A stretch of DNA of 64,000 nucleotides from Alligator mississippiensis (GCF_030867095.1 NC_081824.1:122892162-122956161); one strand, 5' to 3'; shown: positions 33,516 to 47,510, numbered from the stretch's first letter. Notes: a model not told the origin generated them from the letters alone. A program made the numbers and translations.

Positions 33516-36500
33516 TTTTTTTTTTCAGATTTAAAAAAATAACCAAATCACCTGAATAAATAAATATTCATGCTTACTGTTTCTTGTTTTGCTATTCTAT
33601 CAGTTTTTCCTCTGCTCCTCAGATCTGAAATAAAAGTAAAATTTGGTTAGGTGGAGACTAAAAATTTTCCATGTAATAAACAAAAAGAATCTGAGGAATA
33701 CAAAGACAGCTTACGAAGGAAAAACACACTATGATATGGGAAACCATAGCCCAAAACTTACCCTTACCATCTGTGAATGATCCACTGCTCATTGCAGCCT
33801 AGTACATATGTAGAGGATTTAATAAGAAAGGGCGGCTAAATGGCTTTGGTCCACTAAGGGCAGGCAGAGCTGGTGGATTCTTGCACACAGGCTCTGAGTC
33901 TCCAAAGGAAACAAAATCAGCCAAGGGAAACAGCTAACTGCTAAGCAATGACAACACAGAAACTTTATAATGAATGATTACACTTGTTCAAAATCTCAGA
34001 GGTTTGTTAGGCATCTATAATGAGATCCCAGAGTAATGTTTTCGTCATCTATCTTCTTCACACAACCCATTCTCCCTGTCTATTAGAACATTTTGTCTTG
34101 ACTGACCCACACACTGCAACCTAAGAGATGAGTTTGGAGTTTACTATGGCCTCTTCCTCCTTTTACTTCGTGTACTTCATTATGAGAAGAATCCTTGTAT
34201 ATCTTATGGACACCTTATGACATACTCCAATTTGTTGTTGGTATTTGGTGAAAGCTAGAAATTGAGACCCATATCCATAAAAGGAATCAGATGTCTAAAA
34301 TGGGAAAGGAGCAGAATTGACATACCTGAGTCCCAATATTGGGAGCTGCAAAACCCCTGCTTGTTTCTTTATTTCTTTAAAAAGTCATTACACAAAAATA
34401 CCCCTGGAAGCTGTGACTGGATCCTAGATCTTCCCTGTCTCCGAGGAGTACCCTCGTCACTGATAAATGAGTCATGCTTCCTCTTGCTTGCAGTCTCTTG
34501 CTTCAGGAATCTTGAACCTCTTGGTACACAGTGGCTCAGTTTGAACAGGAGAGGTGGAGTATGCCTCATCCTTAAGCCTAGCCTCTATCCTGTTGGATGG
34601 GATACTCTTGTTGGAGTTGTAGGCTTGATCCCCCTTAGACTGAGAAAGACTTTGAACCTGATCGTTCACTTCTTGTATGGGTGTTCAGTCTACTGGACTA
34701 TTATATAAAAGGGGACATAGCCCCCAACACACCTCCAGTGGTCATTATTTAAGAAAAGATTGAGTTAGTTCTCGATTCCCAAAAAATACAGTTTAGGTAC
34801 CCAAAGATATAATTTAGGTACCTATATTCCCAAAAAATACACTTGAGGTACAGATGAGTGTTTTCAGCTTTGGAGAGAGGAGGGATTTTGGATGTTTCCC
34901 TTTCTTCAGCATTTTTTGAGTAGATTAGGTGACCCCAATGAATCAAACCCTCTCCTACAAAAAAAAGAAGAAAAAAATCTCCATTCACACGTCTGACAAC
35001 TCTAGAACTAGACAGTATCAGTTCTAGTAAAGGAAATAACCAGACCTAATTTGCTCCTTCTTCTACTATTATTCTTGTGTTTTATTTTAAGGTTTTGTCC
35101 CACTGCCTATTGTATGTGGGACTTGGCAATTTAAGCAGTATGTTCATTGCTATTTTCAGTTGGTTGTTTGGGAACAAGTTTGCTTTACTTGTTCCTAACT
35201 GTTCCTAGGCTGCCCCCATTAATTCCTATGCATAAATTTCCCTTTAGGTAATTTTTATACATCTCCCCATAGCTCCTCAATTACATGTTGCTTTGTTCAG
35301 TGCAAACTGTAGTGCATAATTTAATCTTTACAAGTAAGTTTGGGCAGTAGAGATCCGCATAGTGCTAACTTAATTTGTCTAAATTCCAAAGCTACTGCTA
35401 TGGCATTTTGCAGTTAAAAAATGTAAACTGCTGAATCCTCAGTGGCTGCTGAGGTTAATGTTTTATAAATCAATTTGATATTCTTTAAAAAAACTACTTA
35501 GTTTGCTTGTGTATCTCTATACCAGATATTTAAAGTTTTGCCTAAATTTAGAGTCCATTCCTGAAAATACTTTCTTCTGTCTGTGAAGATATAGTGCAGT
35601 TGCCTTCAGTAGTAGTAGTGAATAAGTGCTGCACCCAATGCAGGATGGGACCCTTATGCAGTTAGCAGAACAGAACTATAGAAAGATCTTAACATAACTT
35701 GCCTAATTATCCAAGCTTTAGCTTTTTTCCCCCTGATGAATGGGTGTTAAATGGAATAGTGCTGCTCCCCATCTTGAACAGACTTTGTTTTGTTCAGATA
35801 CATGCTCCGGCTACTCACTATTCTCCTAATTCATGGTGCAGTGACGAACCCATACTATCAGGCTGAGGTCATCTTTTATCAGAACTCAGTTATTAGGTGG
35901 AGAAAAAGACCTCATGGCTCGTTATCACTGAGGCATTTGTGGCAAGTGACAGTTATCTACAATTCCTTTTTTTTAGAGGGTGAAGGAGGAGGTGGGGAAG
36001 ATTTACAGGAAATGGTTATAACTGCATTAAATATGAAATCCTTTCAATATTTCTTTCCTTCAGCATTTACTTTTTCTAATTCATCAGCATGGTGTTTCAT
36101 ACTGTCCTTGTTACAGAAATTGACGCCAGGCAAGGAATCATACAATAATCTCATTACACAAATACCACGATAACTAACATTAATCCAAATCACACTGTCA
36201 GCCAGTTTTATGAACTAAGTCTAAAGAGCCAACAGTTCCCATGTTGGGTGAACAATTGGACCCAAAAGATTCATTTGACTGTTTCTGTGTTTTTTAACTT
36301 TGTAGGATACTTTAGGAAATCATCCCTTTAATACAGATTTAAAAATAACATTGAAATAATTGTCATCAGCAGTGAAAGCAGAATGGGTTCCAAAGATATA
36401 TGAGAAGTTGTGGGTTTTCATTTTGTGTATGCATCTGATGGGAATACTTGGAGGAAATAGAATTACCAGGGTGACAACTTTTTCTAAAGGGTTTGAAATT

Positions 36501-36834
36501 AATGGAACTAGATGATCTAGTTTTGCAAATAATGTTTCCTGTATTCTAAAATCTAGATTTTTGTATTTCTTTGAGCTTTCAAAGTTTGTCCACTTAGAGG
36601 ACATATCTATTCACCTTATTTTGGATCACATGCTCTGGTTTAAGCTTTGTCTCATGGACAGATCTCAATTGTTGTCTGTCACATTAGTAATTAATTACCT
36701 GGTGTGTAATATTTTGTGGTTCTGACCCTGGCCTATATTACATATGTAGCACAGCTCAAAGGAGCAAAGGAAAGTAAACATGGCTTGAAACTATCTTTTC
36801 AACAACTGAATCCTGGGGGTGTCAGGCTTATACT
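33516..36834. other. Intron DNA, no feature seen
   Basis: Open frames at 34,262-34,708 and 35,790-36,173 show no domain and no acceptor/donor pair in frame. I call nothing here. The stretch 34,790-34,850 carries three short copies of 'ttaggtacc..a..ata' with 'ccaaaaaatac', a minor local repeat. Confidence 0.5.
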
Positions 36835-37200
36835 ATAGCAACCTCAACAACATTGCTCTGATTCAGGAGCATCAGATATCTGGCCCACACAGCCCTATCA
36901 CCTGGCCCACAGTACTGCCTGTGAGTCCCAGTCTGACCCTTTGTGCTACACTGCACGTGCCCTGCCTGTGGTTCCAGGTGTTGCATATGGCATGAAGAGC
37001 TAGCCTGGTGTGCTCTGCACACAGTGCACAGGACTCAAGCTAGTCCATGTGCTGCATGCAGTGTACAGAACCATACACACAGAATGTGGCAGAAGCGGGT
37101 CATCTGTGGGCCCAGTTTAGCCCACAGACTGGTCCTGTGCCCTTCATCTAGCTCAGAAGCCAGATTTTTTGATACCCCGGCTTTCATTTAAGCCCATCTG
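36835..37200. other. GC-richer segment, possible unrecognised repeat
   Basis: Markedly richer in C and TG than its flanks, with recurrent phrases 'tggcccaca', 'gtgctctgcacacagtgcacagg' and 'gtgctgcatgcagtgtacag'. Probably an interspersed repeat interior, but I found no inverted ends. Not coding. Confidence 0.35.
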
Positions 37201-38546
37201 TCTGTGGCCTCCAGCATCTATTTCAGTAGTCACAGATGATGGGGTCGTTAGTACAGTCTTCCCTGGCCACACACACTTCTCCCTGCATGGACCATTGATG
37301 ACACAGAGGGGATTGCACTACACATCCACCTTTTGCTTAAAGTGGTAAATCCCTTGCAAAGCAGCCATAGCATAAAAGTAGACCAAAAAGTTATAGATAA
37401 AAGGGGGCGTGTTTATAATTATAACCCATAAAAGCAAATTCCATTCTATTATATTCACTCACTTTTGGATTCTGGGAGTTCTCATCTAGAATTGAAAAAC
37501 AGCAAAGGATAAAAATAGCAGTAGCAAATGCTGTTTTGTTTAGCACTGTGCTCATCTCACTGATAGCATTTCATAAAGATTATTACCGGAAGAGGACAGT
37601 GAGGTGGAAGTAAGTGTGCCTACATGTAAATTGATATGTATGCCACATACACACAAACACTGAACAAGAAAATAATTGTTTCATATGAGGATAATGTCAA
37701 GTGAGCACATCCCAGACTTATTTGCCAATGGCATGGGACAGAGAGAGATATAGTTAGCAATGTTAAAGTCAGGTAGAAAGCATGGTAGAGTAGGTTACTT
37801 AAAAATATTACATGCTTCTCCCCTTCCCACATGTTGACTACATAAGATACATAAGATACATGTTCTTTCTTGAGGCAGCCCTACTGGTTTTGCTTCCTTC
37901 TTTGACTCTGTCTATCTCTGAAATATTTGAAATTGTTACCTACCATCTACAAAATGTCAAAATATTAAGTAATTGCTTGGTAACTGGGTTAAAGTAACTA
38001 TTATCTGGGCTCCAGATGCTAAGAAAATACTTCTTATTCTGTTATGCTAGGATGTATAAATCTTAGATTAACACGTCACAACAATGGAATATATCATGAT
38101 GGAAATGTAGCAGAGGAGAGTCTCTCCAGTAAATAACTTCCATTGCTATTGTTTTCAAAACATTTATCTGTCCTCACAATCATTTAATATTCTTCCTGTA
38201 TAGTAAAGACTCTGAATATTAATTAGGAAATATTTTATGTTAATGTTCAAAAGTTGACATCTTCCCTTTCATAATTAGGTATGGAAGAGGTTGAAAAATA
38301 TCAAATTTAATTTGTTTTCAGCTAGAGCTAGATAACATTTAAAATATTCCCAAATCAAGTTAATTTAGGCACATCCTAGGAGGGCTAACAGAGGACATAG
38401 AAGAGAGGATTTTATAACAGAGCAAACAGGTGAGTTAATAGGAAGATGATAATAGCAAAATTGTTTTTCGTTGTGTAGTATGCTTGGAAACTCCATTCTG
38501 ATGGGCTTGTTTCTCGCATTTCACCTGGTTTGCACAGAACTTGTGG
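37201..38546. other. Intron DNA, no feature seen
   Basis: AT-rich sequence without recognised features. A small tandem 'cataagatacataagatacat' occurs at about 37,842. Confidence 0.45.
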
Positions 38547-38732
38547 CAGGGTGTCAAACTCACTCCAGGCCCTGGGCCAGATTTGGACAGTGGGGCTCCT
38601 CCGGGGCCAAATCCACAGCAGATATGATGGGGGGTCCTGTTGTCATGGGATGAAATGGCAATGGTGGGAGGTCAAGGTGCAGGACCTGCTGGTGGCAGAC
38701 CAGACCCCACAGGCCATATCTTTGACATCTTT
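38547..38732. mobile_element. Degraded hAT-type element
   Basis: Left end CAGGGTGTCAAACTCACTCC; reverse-complemented right end TAAAGATGTCAAAGATATGG, weakly inverted. Text such as 'gggccagatttggacagtgg' and 'ccccacaggccatatct' follows the pattern of the vertebrate hAT family whose ends read caggggtgtcaaactc. No clear target duplication remains. Non-coding. Confidence 0.45.
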
Positions 38733-41046
38733 AATATGTAAGAAGCAGCATGATAAGTTCTTATCAATATATACATTCAGAAGGATCTATTAAGCGTTTA
38801 GTTATTATATGACAGAAATGTCCTATACCTTGGTTTCTTGGTTTCTTCTCTAACTTGCATTTTTTGAAACTATTAAAAATCTGGTATCCAATGACAGTTA
38901 CATGCCTTGCTGATAATTTAGGATCAGATCTCGTTATTCCACCTAGCTTTACCAGTTTTGTTGAATTCATCAGACTTCTTGTGCGTGTTTATAAGTTTAG
39001 GTCCATTTTTTTTTTTCAAATGGACAACCAAAATATTTACTTGTGGTTCAGAATTAAGATGATGATGATGATGATAATAGAAGGCAAATTTAATATCTTG
39101 ACCCTGCAAGGTGCTGAACACACTAGCTTCATGGAGAGTTTAGGTGTTGAATAGTTCTCAGGATTAGGCTATGAATGAAACAATAAACCCCATAGAAACC
39201 ATTTGGGAATTTCTGAAGCACTTAGCATTGCTCTTCCTCTGTTTGTGCTGAAGTCGATGGAAGTTTTACCTTTGACTTCAGTAAAAGCAGAGTTAGACCA
39301 AAGTTGAGTGCTTTTGAAAATCCCTCCCTAAAGATGCCATTAGAAAGCATGTCTAGTTTACATCTTAGCCAAACAATGTTACTATGTCAGAGGAAACCAA
39401 AGCTTTCTTCTACCCCTTTGAATGGTTTAGCTTGTATGGTACTACAGTATTGCTATTCACTGTTCCGAATGGAAAAGGCTTAGAGAATGAGAAAGGAATT
39501 GCTGTGTATACTTGGCAGTGATTATATGTTGTAACTTGTGGTTTTTGTATAGAGCCTACTGTGATCTCACCCGGTAATGTCTGAAATGGAAGGAGTTTTT
39601 ATATTCTGCTTTTCACCAGTATAATCATCATGTCATGGTGCATAAAGAGTAACATGACCCCTGGCCAAATACCCAGATGCACAAGCCCAATTGGTGAAGG
39701 AATTGATATTAAATAGATTTCATTCACCTTCAGTCAGACCTAATGTGGGCTGCCCTATAAAACTCTGGCACACTATTGCTCTGATTTTCAGTGGTGCTGA
39801 GCCCCTGGAGCTCAGATTTGGAGCTGGTAGAGCTCCCAAAGACTTCAGTGGGAGCTGCAGGTAATCTGCATCTCTGAAAACTGGGCCATAACTGTTTTCA
39901 TAGGCATATAACATTCTTATCTAATTATATCTGGTGTTATGCTTATTATGTGTGTTCCACTTCCAATCATCCTCCTTTGAATGAGCTTTAAAGCACCTTT
40001 TTGAACTCTGTTCAGTAATTGGCAGGGCCAGTAAAGTAGTCAGTTAAATCTGAGCATCCAACCGTGTTTCTACCTAGTCATCCATTTATAATCTGGTTGT
40101 TTTAATCCTAACAGAGAAAAGCTTTCTTCTTCCCCAAAAGCTTTCTTCTTCCTCACAAACAGATTAGTTTTGTTCACACTGGGATGAAAAATCTGTTATG
40201 GTTTTATGACAATCTTACTATAATGTATGGGCTCAGAGGACTGTGTGGTGTGAGCCAGATTGTAATTACCGATATATCGTGTCGCAAAACATCTTATCTT
40301 AAATAATCAGCTACTGTTTTTGTTCACTTAAGATACCTAAAGTACTACACAAACATCTTGCATCAATAGTGACCAAAACATACGACCAAAGAAAATACAA
40401 ATCTTATCTTTTAGGAATATTTACTTTTACTCATTAGATTTGTTTAGTGTCCCATTCATGAATTCAGGATAAGGAATAGTATAAAATATTACTAAAGTAG
40501 GAAAGAAACTTGCCACAGTTTAAAAGCAAAAAGAGCTTGAAATCTGTATCAAGCCAACACAGTTTGTAGATTTTTGTTCATAGTTTTCCTTGATTCAATA
40601 TTTTAATCTGGTCTCTATAAGGCAAAGGAAACATAACTTACTTTCTAACAGTTGATGGAAATTTAACTAAAATGCACATTAAAGGAGGTTATTCTTTTGT
40701 GAAGCTAAAAGTTTGCCCCATATTTTTTTTTCTTTATTTAATGCATTTTTCTGATTAAATACACATCATATTTAAGTGATACTCTTAATAAATCTTAGTG
40801 GTATCTTTTAGAAGTTATACCTTGTAAGTGTGTGTGTAGGCACACAATGAAAAATATTTGTATTTGTATTTTAATAGTACTATGTAATATGCTTTTCCAT
40901 GACCAGCATGGTCCATATTTGAAAGTACCAGACAAAGACTGTACCAGGCTGTGAATAGAGAGACTGTGCTATTGCTTTGCAAATACAAATCTATCAGCAA
41001 TCAAGAGAAAGCACAAAAGAACAGTTTTGCATAGAACAAATGCATG
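38733..41046. other. Intron DNA with ancient repeat scraps
   Basis: 'actattgctctgattttcagtggtgctgagccc', 'agacttcagtgggagctgcagg' and 'catctctgaaaactgggcc' (39,772-39,890) match, from memory, an ancient amniote interspersed repeat. A shorter piece ('tgaagtcgatggaag...tgacttcagtaaaagcagag') is at 39,250-39,294. A (gat)n run lies near 39,058. No exon found. Confidence 0.45.
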
Positions 41047-42016
41047 TAAGGCCATGTCACATGTTACACTTACGACATGCAGGCTGAACTTAAAATGCAA
41101 GCGTCTATGTGGTCAAGTGGTAAAATGCATTCTAAGTGCAATCGTATAATAGCAAAATTATGTGGGACTATTCACAGGAGGAGTATCTCCAGATTGCATT
41201 AGGAAACAATTTCAGCTCTCATGGAACTGCTTCATGGAGATAATGTGAGTTCAAGACCCTGGTGCAAGGGCTAGGACCAACATCAGCTGACTGTCGGTCC
41301 CCATCAGTGCACTGTAGTAGGGTCTTGAACCACTTTGATGTGGTGCAAACATGGTTTATAGGAGCTGCAAGCAGAGTGGGACTTAGGGGTGGGCAGTGTG
41401 GGCGATCACCCAGGGCACTGTGGTCCGGGGGGCACCACATACACACATCCACCACACACATGTGTGTGAGCAGCCCACACTCACAGCACTGCTCTTCCAT
41501 GACTCCAGGCAGGAGGTGTGGTGCCCAGCCCAGCCCAGCCCATCCCTCCTGCCTCCAGGTGCTGCTTAGGAGGAGCCAAGCTGGGCATTTTGGGTGACAA
41601 GACCATGGTGCTCTGCCTCCCTGCTGGACTACATCCTGTGCCCCTGTCTCCAGCACTGCTGACCTAGTGGGGAGGCGGGTTGGGTGGTGGGGATAGCAGG
41701 GGAAATGCTAGGGGAGGGGTTGTCCCAAAATACAAGTTCGCCCAGGGCACCATTTTCCCTAAGGGTGGCTCTGGCTGCCAGCATGATGAACTGGGGTCTT
41801 GAATTGGTCTCAGTGCACACTGGGGCCGGCACCAAGAAACCTGGGTTGATTCAAGACTCTAGTGCAGTTTCAGGGCTGGGGCGACCATCAGCAAGCTGGA
41901 AATCTTAGTAAACATTAGTATAACTGCTCATAACATGTTCTCACTTTTAATATAGTAATGCTTATTGCAGTCTAAATAAAACATGTTCCAAGTGCCCCAT
42001 GTGACAAGTCCCATAA
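41047..42016. mobile_element. Harbinger-like MITE, interrupted
   Basis: Left end GGCCATGTCACATGTTACAC (from 41,050); reverse-complemented right end TGGGACTTGTCACATGGGGC (ending 42,013). Both are flanked by TAA, matching the TWA target preference of PIF/Harbinger elements. Internal inverted text includes 'gttcaagaccctggtgcaagggctagg' (about 41,250) against 'caagactctagtgcagtttcagggctgg' (about 41,852), partly as a direct repeat. A hAT-type element (41,372-41,773) sits inside. No transposase frame. Confidence 0.55.
41364..41781. mobile_element. hAT-type element inside the Harbinger-like MITE
   Basis: A 402-bp GC-rich element (41,372-41,773) with ends CAGAGTGGGACTTAGGG and, reverse complemented, CAGAGCCACCCTTAGGG. 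Flanks GCTGCAAG (41,364-41,371) and GCTGCCAG (41,774-41,781) are a 7-of-8 duplication. Interior phrases 'cacccagggcactgtgg' and 'gcccagggcaccattttccct' are an internal inverted/direct pair typical of one widespread hAT-type repeat. Non-coding. Confidence 0.7.
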
Positions 42017-45000
42017 TTAAATAAGCTTCCATATGAATATTTGTTCTTGGGCTGGGTATATGTACACAGATTCGCAATTCAGCAGGGCTAGGATTTTACC
42101 CTATATGCTTATAGAATGTCTAGTACAGTAATGTCCTGATCTAGCTGGCTCCTTGGAGTTATCATAATATAAATGTTATATTCTGATAATATTCATTGTA
42201 ACCATATATAATTCTTCATAATGTAACCATTCCCAAATATCCCTGTGTCTGAATCATATATCATATAAGGGAACTGCATTAGCTGCGGTCTCATGGCTAA
42301 ATCAGTTGAGTGCTATTCTAGAAAACTGGATTCCATCCCTGACTTTGCTGCAGTTACTGCATGATGATAAGCAGCATTCTTAACCAGACTTTCCAAAGAG
42401 GCTCACTAATTTTGCGTTCCTCATTTTCTGTTCCCACCTTGATACTCTAGGGCCTGATTTGTAGGAGTCATTGGGAACGAGACAATACTGCGCAGTCATT
42501 ATTGCACGTTTATTTAGTACCTGCTAATACAAGTACTAGCAAGTATTAGCAAGTGCTAAATAAATGCTCAGTAACTGGAGTTACTGCACAGCAGTGCCAG
42601 AAATGTCTTTTAAGTGACACTACTGTGCAGTAACCTAATAATACTGCACACTAGCATATTAATACTGTTGGTGCTGTGACATGCTACTGTACCGTATTAT
42701 TCAGATACGGAGGAGTCAGTGTCTCATGTAGATGCACCCATTGATAACTATGCTTGAGTATGCTAAGTAAACATGAAGTGACGTGACTAGCATTTATCAC
42801 ATGGCAATTCAGCCCACTCTTTTTCCAGGTGAAGAATCACATATGGATATTCTAAGTGTATTTTTTTAAATGTATTTATATAGATTTGTGGAGACCAGAT
42901 GGAAAAATCATGTCTAGCATTTGGGGTACATAGTTCAGTTGTATCCATAGAAAAAGAGGAAGAAAAGGATATTGTCTTAAGAAGAAAGTTTTAACACCTT
43001 AATTTAGCGAAATACTTAAGCATGTAAATTTATGTATGTGAGTAGTGTCATGGACTTCAGTGGTGTTTAAATTTAGACATATGTTTAAGTACCTGGATGA
43101 ACCAAGGCATGTAAGAATTAATCCTTAAAATGTGAAGCCTAGACATCGTGCACTTCCACAAAGCCAACTTTTTAGGAGTTACTGGGGAGCATGGGAATGT
43201 AGAGAAGTGGGTTCTGAAGTTGGTTTTGGGGTGCAATTTGATTGGATAAATGCTGTATTTTGTTAGGGGATAAAACAGTTTGGAATCTGTACAATAGTTC
43301 TATGTATCTGAGTAATGGCAAAGTGCCCAGAGCTTGTGGAAAGGCACCTCCTTCTTAAAATATAAATCAAAAATATAAAAACAAATAAATACCCTATTCT
43401 TCACAGAACGTGCTTATCTTTGATGTTTATTATTTCTTGCAAGATGAAAGAGTCCCGTTTCAAAGCTTGGTATGTGGTACCAAGCTCTTCAACTTCCTAA
43501 CACCTTAAGTGCCAACACCTTCACAAAAAAAAAAAAAAAAAGAGTAGCCGCAAAAACCTGAACACATCAGATTTGGAAATGGATTATCTTTTAGTCTTAG
43601 AATTCTTTCCAGGAAATTAGTTAGTCACAGAAGAGTCATATGGGGATTGACTCAAATTAATTTAGAGTCAAAATCTGGTTCAATTTGGTGGATTACACAT
43701 GATCAGCTTACTTCTGTGCCTGTTCTTTCCTTGTAATAGCTGGGTCCTTGCTAAACACTGACAAAAGACTTCCCAGCTATAGATACCATTCATATCTTTT
43801 AGTTTCACTGACTAGTTATTCTAAAATATTCTACAAGAGGGGTGTTATTCTATTGACTCAGACCAAACTATACACTCCAACAGTGGCTTCCAAAACAATA
43901 GATCTGAACCGAAGAGCCTAATAATCAATGGAGAGGTCATAGGAGTGCTTCCAAAACTGTACTTAAAATTAGTAAATGAGGATCTTAACAAAGATTAAAG
44001 ATTTGTCCTAGAGTCACCACTGTAATCACCCTGAGTTTAAGGATCTTTTTGCCTGTAATGAATGTATCAAGCCATCTTAGTTGGTGTAGCTAGATCTTTC
44101 CTCATCCATTTGTGATTATAGACATTTCATGTTTTCACTTTCTTATGTTCAAGCAGAAAGGAAAGACATAATCTGCAGTTTGGTCCATTTACTATACTTT
44201 TTGCCCTTTTTGTTAAGTCCCTCACTGATAAAGCCTATCTGAACTGAACTCTACATGGGGAGGTACTGAGATGGTCAGGAGGATAGTCTATATGCTCTGA
44301 AAACATGAAGCCCTTCTTGTATCAACATGTATGCAGTTGGGGAAAATAAAGTAATAAAATAATAAAAATAAAGTAGGCTAAAGTAATAAAATAATAAAAT
44401 AAAGTAGGCTATTTCTCCTCCATAGGAAATGTAAACATCCAGCCATTTTAGAAAGTCTTATTATTTCCCTAATAGAAAGAATTATGCTGCAATGTGTACT
44501 AAATGGCAGATAACACTGTTATGCTATTGATGTTTTTTTAGTGCACCCATATGACAAGAAACTTTTGATACTATTACTTCCTGGAAAGAGATTGTTTACT
44601 CAGAAAAGGAAAGTTTGTAATTTTTATATTAAATAGTGCTGTTTCCATTTGCAGGGAATGGTACTGCATTGATTTATACAATACCATGTATACTCACGAA
44701 TAAGACAGCTCAAGTAGTAATGAGACACCCAGTACCCATCTTAATGGTCACTCACTGACATGTCTGCCTTGAATGTTGGCCTGCATTTCTCACTACAATA
44801 TTTCTTAGTCATACATGGTCATTTGATTATCATCATTGAAATTAACATATTGTATTTTTACCTACAAAAACTCATCAAAGAACATAGAACATGCAGCTCC
44901 ATAGAACATGCAGCTGGAGTAGACCAGGACCAGCTGTGGGGCTCCCCCACATCTGCATCAGCACCTGGGAGGCCAGGCTGGTTCCTCCTTCCAGGGCTTG

Positions 45001-47092
45001 CTCCCAACCAGTAAGGATTATGGTAGGGGAGTAGCAAGAAGAGGAAACACACTCACTACTGCCACTGTTCCCAGTGGAGTCCAGTACCCAGTGTAGCTGC
45101 TCCCTGCAGTCCATGGCTAGAGTGGGGCAGGAGTGGTTTTGGAGCTCCCCCTGCACTCAGGTCAGCCAGGGACAGTAGGGGGACATGGTGGTGGAAGGAG
45201 GGGTGTCCTGAAGCTGAGTACTAACATACCTTAGTCAGTAGGGTTGAGTGACAGACAGCTTCACTAATATCAATAGGGACATTTGGCCTCTGTCCTTTGT
45301 CGTAAGCAGATCATCCATCAGTGCTAGGAGTGTCATTTTTATGCCCCATCCAGGTCTGAAACTGGATCAGAAGTCCTGTAGACAAAAGAAAAAATCATGC
45401 CAACAGTTCTAATTTAAGTAATTATAAAAACCAAATCTTCCCTCTTGTAATTGTTGCAACTTGACTGTGATCTCTCAATCATCACATATTATAAAATAAT
45501 ATAAGTGCTATAAATATCAGCTTCTGTCAAAACCTGTTTTGGCTATTCTTGTACTCAGTCTCAACGGGAACCATCTGGAGGGAATTAGAGGCACAAGAAA
45601 CCAGCCAATGCCATCTCAAAGCCATTTTTATTGCAAAAAGTGGCTTCTACTTTATTTCTAGCTGACTGCCCCACAGACAATTCACAACAGAGTTTACACC
45701 TTGGGCAAGCAAAAAGCTAAATTAGCATTCTTTGATAGTTTCAAGAGTTAGCAAGGAAGATATTAGTAGAGCCAATTGGAAATAGCTCTTTAAAAGGGTT
45801 GGGGGTTTTTACAATAAATATTGTTCTTGTTGAAAACAAAACATTTAGGCCAGTTTTGAGAAAACGTTAGTTTAGGAAAAACTTTCCCAAATGAAAGTCT
45901 TTGATCGTGTGCATAAGTCTTGTCCCAGAAGTATAAAGGTAAGGTTTTTTCTTGGGTTTTTTTCCCCTTCCAAATAGCTATTTTAAACAAAATTATGTTT
46001 TATTAAAAAAACTGTAGAAGTTTGAAAGGTCAAAATAAAAAAGGGACGTATTGATATTACCAAATGAATATTTTGACTCGTCTGTCCTTTGTTTTATAGG
46101 ATGCCTAAAAATGTTGGTTATTGTTCCATTTACAAATGTGCACATTTGATATTACAGAATTTCCTACCAATGGAAAATGTGGTTCCTGCTAAGCTATATT
46201 TATTAGTGTACGATCCTCACTAGCTATTTGAGGCCTTTCAACTTTTAACTTGCTCCCCTTCTACAGTGAGGTAATGTGTACTCAGGATCGAATGTGGCAC
46301 TGACATACACAGTCAATCACTAGAAGTTTTACTTTAGGCTTGGGCTTGGCCCCGTTGTCTTTAAATTTTCTCTGTCTATGTAAGTATTTCAGTTGCCTCA
46401 AAACAAGGAGGATGGGAAATGAAGTAAGAGAAAGATGGCCTGTCTGCATTAATTTTGGATTTTCAAACTTTCACCATTTTATCTTACTAATGTAACATTG
46501 CTAAAACAGAGCTTTTCAGCTATGTTCTCATCCTCTCTATACTGGTGAATATATCTTTGTCTGTTGCAAACCAACACTATATTATAATGTGCAATCCTTA
46601 GTTCTAACTACATTTCTCTTTAAGATTTTATTAATATCCCCAGGTCAAGACTTTAAAAATTGTAAGTAGTGCTTAGTTTTTGGTTGGCTGTCTTCCAGGA
46701 GCCTTATTTTCAGAGGTATTCTGAGCACTATTTGAAAGTTAGGCCCCTTTAACATGTTTCAAACATATCACCCCAATTCATTAGTTGCTTCTGAAAATCA
46801 TGGGCTCCTGTCTTTATCATGTGTGGGAGCTATACTGGCAATGCCCAGGTGGATTGTAGCTATATTGGAGTTGCCTAGCATTCCCAGTAATCTCTGTTAA
46901 GAAAAAAACAAACATGCATTTTGCTCATCTAGTGTCAGGCCTACACTACTGAAATAGGTTTTATATCAATAGAACCTGAGAATTGGGGATAATCTAAAAT
47001 AGCATGGGTAAAAGGCCATTAGATAAGATATTTCTTTACCTCTGGGGTGGAAGCCATTCTGCAGATCTTGGCATTAGGGTTTGAGCATTTTG
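42017..47092. other. Intron DNA with small repeats
   Basis: Within this stretch: 42,480-42,740 is a MITE-like block with many 'actgcacagcagt' / 'actactgtgcagtaac' palindromes, ending in cat-gtagatgcaccc, which resembles the family A end. 43,000-43,105 has 'aagcatgtaaatttatg...gacttcagtggtgtttaaatttag', an ancient amniote repeat. A 17-base A run lies near 43,525. 44,345-44,410 is a tandem duplication of 'aaagtaataaaataataaaa...gtaggct'. 44,885-45,190 is GC-rich with a doubled 'catagaacatgcagct'. No exon was recognised. Confidence 0.5.
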
Positions 47093-47345
47093 GCAAGGTA
47101 CAGACGTTACACGTATTGCACATTAAGAAGGCACAAAGTACTCTAAAGCCATAAAAGAACAAATGTTCATGGCTCTTAGAGTCCTTTAAAAATGGTGGAC
47201 TGTGTTCTTAGTTAACCCTGGATAGATGTGTACTAACCCAAAGCACTTTGTTAGAGCACTTTATCAAACATCTGTGCCAGATCCCATCAAAGATTAACTT
47301 AGAGTGCAATAGCTGCCATCCTAGGAAGTGTTGTACAGGGCTGTG
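47093..47345. mobile_element. MITE-like fragment, family D-type end
   Basis: Begins GGCAAGGTACAGACGTTACACG, close to the GCTAGGGACAGACATTACAC end of family D and to 'ggctaagtacagacattt' at 50,952. Contains an inverted pair 'gtactctaaagccataaaagaac' / 'ctcttagagtcc'. The right end is not defined, and family membership is tentative. Confidence 0.4.
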
Positions 47346-47510
47346 CTAGTCAGTGACACCCTAATCAGCGACAGCCTCTGATTTCAGCCTGGTGTGCAGG
47401 CTTGCCAGCAGGAAGGGGAGGTCCAGGAGGGAGGGGGGTTCTGTTCCTGCAGTTCTCTTGGCCCCATGGCACACCATAGGCCAGCTGGGTCACAGCCCAG
47501 CCAGGGCTCA

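Noticed and set aside
34262-34708. 148-codon open frame
   Set aside because: No motif, no conserved-looking block, not bounded by splice sites; likely chance.
35790-36173. 127-codon frame considered as a possible exon
   Set aside because: No acceptor just upstream in frame with a downstream donor, and the sequence contains low-complexity glycine/glutamate codons from a GGA-rich tract.
43520-43545. A-run considered as the tail of a processed pseudogene
   Set aside because: Sequence upstream shows no gene-like frame and no flanking duplication; treated as a simple A tract.
44688-45240. Possible second copy of the TIR element at 59,651 ('taccatgtatactcacgaataagac')
   Set aside because: Only a weak similarity at one end; no matching opposite end was found.
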